Of a DNA stretch of 10,534 nt, positions 7,385 through 10,534 are shown in pieces (positions within the stretch are counted from its first letter, which is position 1; every line of letters starts with the position of its first letter). The notes below the pieces were generated by a model. That model was not told the origin of the DNA. It searched no databases and saw only the letters and a program-made list of their open reading frames with translations. Position numbers and translations under genes: made by a program. This DNA is from Planctomycetaceae bacterium (GTDB lineage: Bacteria; Planctomycetota; Planctomycetia; Pirellulales; UBA1268): assembly GCA_030616935.1 (NCBI GenBank), contig JAUWWJ010000025.1:1-10534 (forward strand). Direction: 5' to 3'.

Positions 7385-8314
7385 ATGGCCATGAACTCGT
7401 TCAATCAGTCCGCCGTTGTAGAAACTAATTTGCCTTTAGGAAAACCAATTCGTGGCAAAGTTCGGGACTGTTACCGACTGGATGTATCAGATGAACCTCA
7501 CATGCTCATTGTGAGTACAGATCGAGTCAGTGCTTTCGACTGGGTTTTGCCAACGCCGATACCGGGCAAAGGCAAGGTGTTAACAACAGTTTCCAAATTC
7601 TGGTTCGATTGGTTGTCAGAGCAATCTGTATCCATTCCACACCATCTCGTTACAACCAATATTGATGAGATGGGCCTTCCATCAACTATTGATCCAGAAC
7701 CACTTCGTGGTCGTTCCATGCTTGTAAAAGCAGCCAGCGTAATCCCTTTTGAATGTGTAGTACGCGGGTGGCTTGCGGGATCAGGCCTGCTGGAATATCA
7801 GAAGGCAGGCACGGTCTGCGGTATTTCGCTTCCACCCGATTTGCGTCCAGGTGACAGGCTGCCCTCCTCTATTTTTACTCCCGCTACCAAAGCAACTGAG
7901 GGGCATGATGAAAATGTTTCTTTTGGCACGATGGTTGAATCATTGGGCGACGAGCTCGCTTCGGAACTACGAGAGAAAAGTATTGCCGTGTACGATGCGG
8001 CGATAGATTTAGCAGTTGAGAAGGGGATTGTTCTTGCTGATACAAAATTTGAGTGGGGGCATGATACTGAAGGGCAATTGATGTTAGTCGACGAAGTGCT
8101 CACGCCAGACAGTTCTCGGTTTTGGCCAGCTGAGTTCGCGTGCAAAGGCGAAGTTCCTGAATCTTTCGATAAGCAATTCGTGCGCGATTGGCTGGCTTCC
8201 TCCGGCTGGGACCGAATGAGTACCCCCCCTCCTCTGCCGCCGGAAATAGTTGATGGTACGAGGCAAAAATATCTCGATGTATGCCAAAGACTAACAGGAA
8301 GCCTGCCTTGTTAG
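7385..8314 (+). CDS. purC: Phosphoribosylaminoimidazole-succinocarboxamide synthase (SAICAR synthetase)
   Basis: A 309-residue cytoplasmic enzyme of de novo purine synthesis. It joins CAIR and aspartate, using ATP, to give SAICAR. Numbered from the ATG at 7385, the family signature VIPFECVVRGWLAGS spans residues 119-133 and a near-perfect second signature LADTKFEWG spans 217-225 (Trp where Phe is usual). RGKVRDCY (23-30) is the N-terminal nucleotide-binding block, STDRVSAFDWVLP (44-56) follows it, and DEVLTPDSSRFW (236-247) is also typical. The length fits the longer, yeast-like form. The open frame extends back to an ATG at 7310, but those 25 extra residues are hydrophobic, lack family similarity and make no sense on a cytosolic enzyme. 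The ATG at 7391 is also possible. No strong Shine-Dalgarno sequence is visible. The gene lies 96 bp after dnaE2 with no clear terminator or promoter between them. Confidence 0.93.
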   Translation: MAMNSFNQSAVVETNLPLGKPIRGKVRDCYRLDVSDEPHMLIVSTDRVSAFDWVLPTPIPGKGKVLTTVSKFWFDWLSEQSVSIPHHLVTTNIDEMGLPSTIDPEPLRGRSMLVKAASVIPFECVVRGWLAGSGLLEYQKAGTVCGISLPPDLRPGDRLPSSIFTPATKATEGHDENVSFGTMVESLGDELASELREKSIAVYDAAIDLAVEKGIVLADTKFEWGHDTEGQLMLVDEVLTPDSSRFWPAEFACKGEVPESFDKQFVRDWLASSGWDRMSTPPPLPPEIVDGTRQKYLDVCQRLTGSLPC

Positions 8315-8361
8315 AGGCTGGATGTCGCTCTATGGTCAAAACGATCTGGTGATTAGACTAT

Positions 8362-8382
8362 AGGAAGAGAAACATGCGTTGA
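8362..8382 (+). other. Shine-Dalgarno sequence followed by a two-codon ORF (ATG CGT TGA) ahead of aroC
   Basis: AGGAAGAG (8362-8369) is among the best ribosome-binding sequences in the window, yet it lies about 95 nt before the expected aroC ATG (8463). It is followed by ATG CGT TGA at 8374-8382. A TTG at 8379, 9 nt from the same motif, is in frame with aroC and would add 28 residues of no known family character. It may be a regulatory mini-ORF, a real upstream start for aroC, or chance. Confidence 0.3.
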
Positions 8383-8462
8383 CTGAGATCGAGCTCGATT
8401 GTACTTCTGATTCGCTGTTTCGTTACACGTGTTTTACATACCCTCAGACTACAGATTGCCTC

Positions 8463-9602
8463 ATGCTTCGATATTGGACTGCTGGTGAATCCCATGGGCC
8501 GGCCCTGACTGCTTTGGTAGACGGTTTTCCAGCGGGGCTCACTATTGATACCGATAGTATCGATAGTGAGTTGCAACGACGCTAAGGGGGGTATGGCCGT
8601 GGCGGACGGCAACGAATAGAGACAGATACAGTCACTTTTTTGTCTGGCCTTTGGAAAGGTAAGACTCTTGGTAGTCCACTCACGTTACAGGTCATCAATC
8701 GTGATGCCAAAATTGAGCAGATGGATGATATTGAGCGGCCTCGGCCTGGGCATGCCGACTTGCCTGGTGCGATCAAGCACCTTGGAGGCGTGCGTCCTGT
8801 TCTGGAGCGGGCAAGCGCTCGTGAAACAGCAGCTCGTGTTGCTGCGGGTGCTCTTGCGAGGCAGTTACTGTCATTGTTTGGCATTGAGGTAGCTGGCTGG
8901 GTAACTGAGTTGGGAGGTGTTGTTCTTGGTGGCCGAGAGGGTGCTCTTCCTGAGTTACGAGACATTCGTAACTCCAGTGAGATTTATTCACTTCACCCGG
9001 AGCAAGACGATCACGTAAAGGGTCTTATCGATCGTGTTGGGAAAGAAGGTGATACGCTCGGAGGAATTGTCGAAGTTCGTGTGGACGGACTGCCAATCGG
9101 TCTTGGTACACACACCCAGTGGGATCGTAAACTCGATGGTCAATTAGCGCAAGCTGTAATGGCGGTTCAAGCTATAAAAGGTGTTGAGATTGGGATGGGC
9201 TTTGAGACAGCAAGACGGCCGGGTTCGGAGGTGCACGATCCGATCCATTATGACGAAAGTGAACGAGCGAAGCCGACGTCGGGGTTTGTTCGTCCTACGA
9301 ATAACGCTGGGGGCTTAGAGGCTGGAATTACCAATGGGCAGCCTCTTGTCATTCGTGCTGCTATGAAGCCAATTAGCACGCTGCGGAAACCTTTAGATTC
9401 CGTAAATCTCAGGACAAAGCAATCTGAATCGGCAGCATATGAACGAAGCGATGTATGTGCGGTCAGTGCGTGTAGCGTCATTATTGAAAATGTTGTGGCG
9501 TTTTCAATGGCAGCAGCATTAATCGACAAGTTCGGGGGCGACAGCATCGAAGAAATGCAAGCCCGTTGGAAGCTTTACCAACAACTCGTGGTGAGCCGAT
9601 AG
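8463..9602 (+). pseudogene. aroC: Chorismate synthase, interrupted by one in-frame TAA stop
   Basis: Chorismate synthase converts EPSP to chorismate, the last common step of aromatic amino acid synthesis, using reduced FMN in the cytoplasm. The frame from ATG 8463 to TAG 9600-9602 would encode 379 residues, the normal length, but codon 41 (8583-8585) is TAA. It falls where RRQGGYGRGGR is conserved and Gln (CAA) is expected, so a single C-to-T change explains it; the frame is identical on both sides. All three family signatures are intact: [16 protein letters not shown] (8-23, with His11), ERASARETAARVAAGAL (115-131) and RSDVCAVSACSVIIENV (328-344). RPGHAD holds the second catalytic His (97), and an FMN-site block TNNAGGLEAGITNG is present. 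Neither fragment alone should work, because the two catalytic His residues are on opposite sides of the stop. It may be a fresh pseudogene, a sequencing error, or a read-through gene. No strong Shine-Dalgarno sequence precedes 8463. Confidence 0.85.
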
Positions 9603-9641
9603 ATTTCAGACTCTGATGCATAAGCCGGGAGGTGAACAAGG

Positions 9642-10534
9642 ATGTTCGTCGAACAGTCAGCCGTAAAGATTTGGCGGGTCAGGTCAGCGTTTATCCTGCT
9701 TTGCATTGCACCGACGCTTTGCCTCTCCTATTGGGCTATCGTTCGTCAATCAGGAGCACATCGAGAGCACATTGCCGACAAGGCTTCAAGATTACTTGGT
9801 AGGCGAGTTCACATTGAGAGCATGACCTACCCGCAACTTGGGTGTTTGATCCTCTCAGGAGTAACCGTTGCCGGGCAGCCCTTTTCTGATGTCTCTGTCG
9901 TGACTTCTGAAAATGAGGTTCGGCTCACAGTTGATAGATTCGTTCCAAGAGGAGGCACGGCTGCATGTGTTGTTGGCCTCGTGAGGCGATGGCTTTCTGA
10001 GCCTGTCCAGTTCCATAAAAACTATTTGATAGATATTGAGAAGTTTTCTTGGCATGCAATGAATTCTGATGAAGAGGAGAATATGTGGCCACTTCGTATT
10101 GAATGCGTGTCTGCCGGTTCAGGGCGAGCCATTCGATTCTTTAAAAGAGGTAGCAGCCAAGATGAAATGCGGATTGTGCGTACGGTGAATTCTCAGGAAA
10201 CCGGAGGACATGTAACTGAAGTTGATGTGAATACAGCTGATCCCATACCGGTTTCTTTAATAAGTGCTGTGTTGAGTGAGTGTGGTTCTCCGCAATGGCC
10301 GCTGGGAGAAAAAGCCACGTTCATAGGTCAGGTTCACATTTCGAATGGAGGTGGCGACTGGACTGCAGAGTGCGTTGGAAGAATCAGACAAATTGACTTG
10401 GCTACAGCGACGTCATTATTGCCGTCACATATTCAAGGTGATGGAGAAATCACGCTCAACAGATTTGCGTGGTCGCATGAGCGTATAGAAATATGTGATT
10501 GCGTATGTGTGGCTGAACGAGGCGAGATTGAACA
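9642..10534 (+). CDS. Membrane-anchored envelope protein, possibly AsmA-like (partial, runs off the window)
   Basis: An open frame of 297 codons with no stop before the window edge, so the 3' end is missing. The start is well supported: GGGAGGTG (9627-9634) lies 7 nt before the ATG, 39 bp after aroC. Residues about 14-35 (AFILLCIAPTLCLSYWAIV) form one hydrophobic membrane segment after a basic N-terminus, which suggests the rest faces the periplasm. It is followed by a stretch with the pattern ASRLLGRRVHIESMTYPQLG (about 48-67) and then LILSGVTVAG. That lipid-transfer AsmA/DUF748-like opening, in which a short amphipathic helix leads into beta strands, is only a resemblance by pattern. The remaining residues look beta-rich, with several Cys and no catalytic motif that I recognise. 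Function is unassigned. Confidence 0.75.
   Translation, partial: MFVEQSAVKIWRVRSAFILLCIAPTLCLSYWAIVRQSGAHREHIADKASRLLGRRVHIESMTYPQLGCLILSGVTVAGQPFSDVSVVTSENEVRLTVDRFVPRGGTAACVVGLVRRWLSEPVQFHKNYLIDIEKFSWHAMNSDEEENMWPLRIECVSAGSGRAIRFFKRGSSQDEMRIVRTVNSQETGGHVTEVDVNTADPIPVSLISAVLSECGSPQWPLGEKATFIGQVHISNGGGDWTAECVGRIRQIDLATATSLLPSHIQGDGEITLNRFAWSHERIEICDCVCVAERGEIE

Noticed and set aside
8547..8577. Short repeated GATAGT units in the first part of aroC
   Set aside because: They encode a TDSIDS stretch in the normal chorismate synthase frame; this is local codon repetition, not a mobile or regulatory repeat.
8583..8585. Codon reassignment of TAA to Gln
   Set aside because: The clan CD gene and dnaE2 both end at TAA where their families should end, so TAA serves as a stop here. 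No other internal TAA is needed to explain a gene.
8640..9602. A separate short chorismate synthase gene starting at TTG 8640
   Set aside because: It is the same frame as the upstream part, with no ribosome-binding site, and it would lack the first signature and His11; it is better read as the 3' part of an interrupted aroC.

Overview
The window reads as a bacterial chromosome segment that is almost fully coding. It appears Gram-negative: one gene has a lipoprotein signal with a lipobox, and another has the N-terminal anchor plus long soluble region of an envelope protein. GTG starts, the ImuA/ImuB/DnaE2 set and the gene mix would suit Planctomycetota or a related group, but that placement is tentative because no rRNA or clade marker is present.

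Left part (1-1257): a hairpin terminator at the edge, then a minus-strand gene for a predicted lipoprotein with a caspase/legumain-like (clan CD) His-Cys dyad. It has its own promoter with a perfect TATAAT. The divergent intergenic region also holds a strong SOS-box-like operator lying at the centre of a 48-bp dyad, just upstream of the next plus-strand gene.

Centre (1258-7288): a complete SOS mutagenesis cassette, imuA-imuB-dnaE2. ImuA is a RecA/SulA-like accessory protein without a usable Walker A. ImuB is a Y-family-like protein without polymerase acidic residues but with a clamp-binding-like motif. DnaE2 is an alternative replicative-type polymerase with its three catalytic aspartates in place. 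Together they would carry out error-prone synthesis past lesions when LexA repression is lifted.

Right part (7289-10534): housekeeping biosynthesis follows on the same strand. purC (SAICAR synthetase) is intact. aroC (chorismate synthase) has all three family signatures in one reading frame but is cut by a single in-frame TAA replacing the Gln of the conserved RRQGGYGRG motif. Last comes a membrane-anchored gene, possibly AsmA-like, that runs off the window end.

The observations most worth following are the interrupted aroC, the nested operator dyad in front of imuA, and the clan CD lipoprotein divergent from the SOS cassette. I saw no tRNA, rRNA, CRISPR array, insertion sequence or phage gene.
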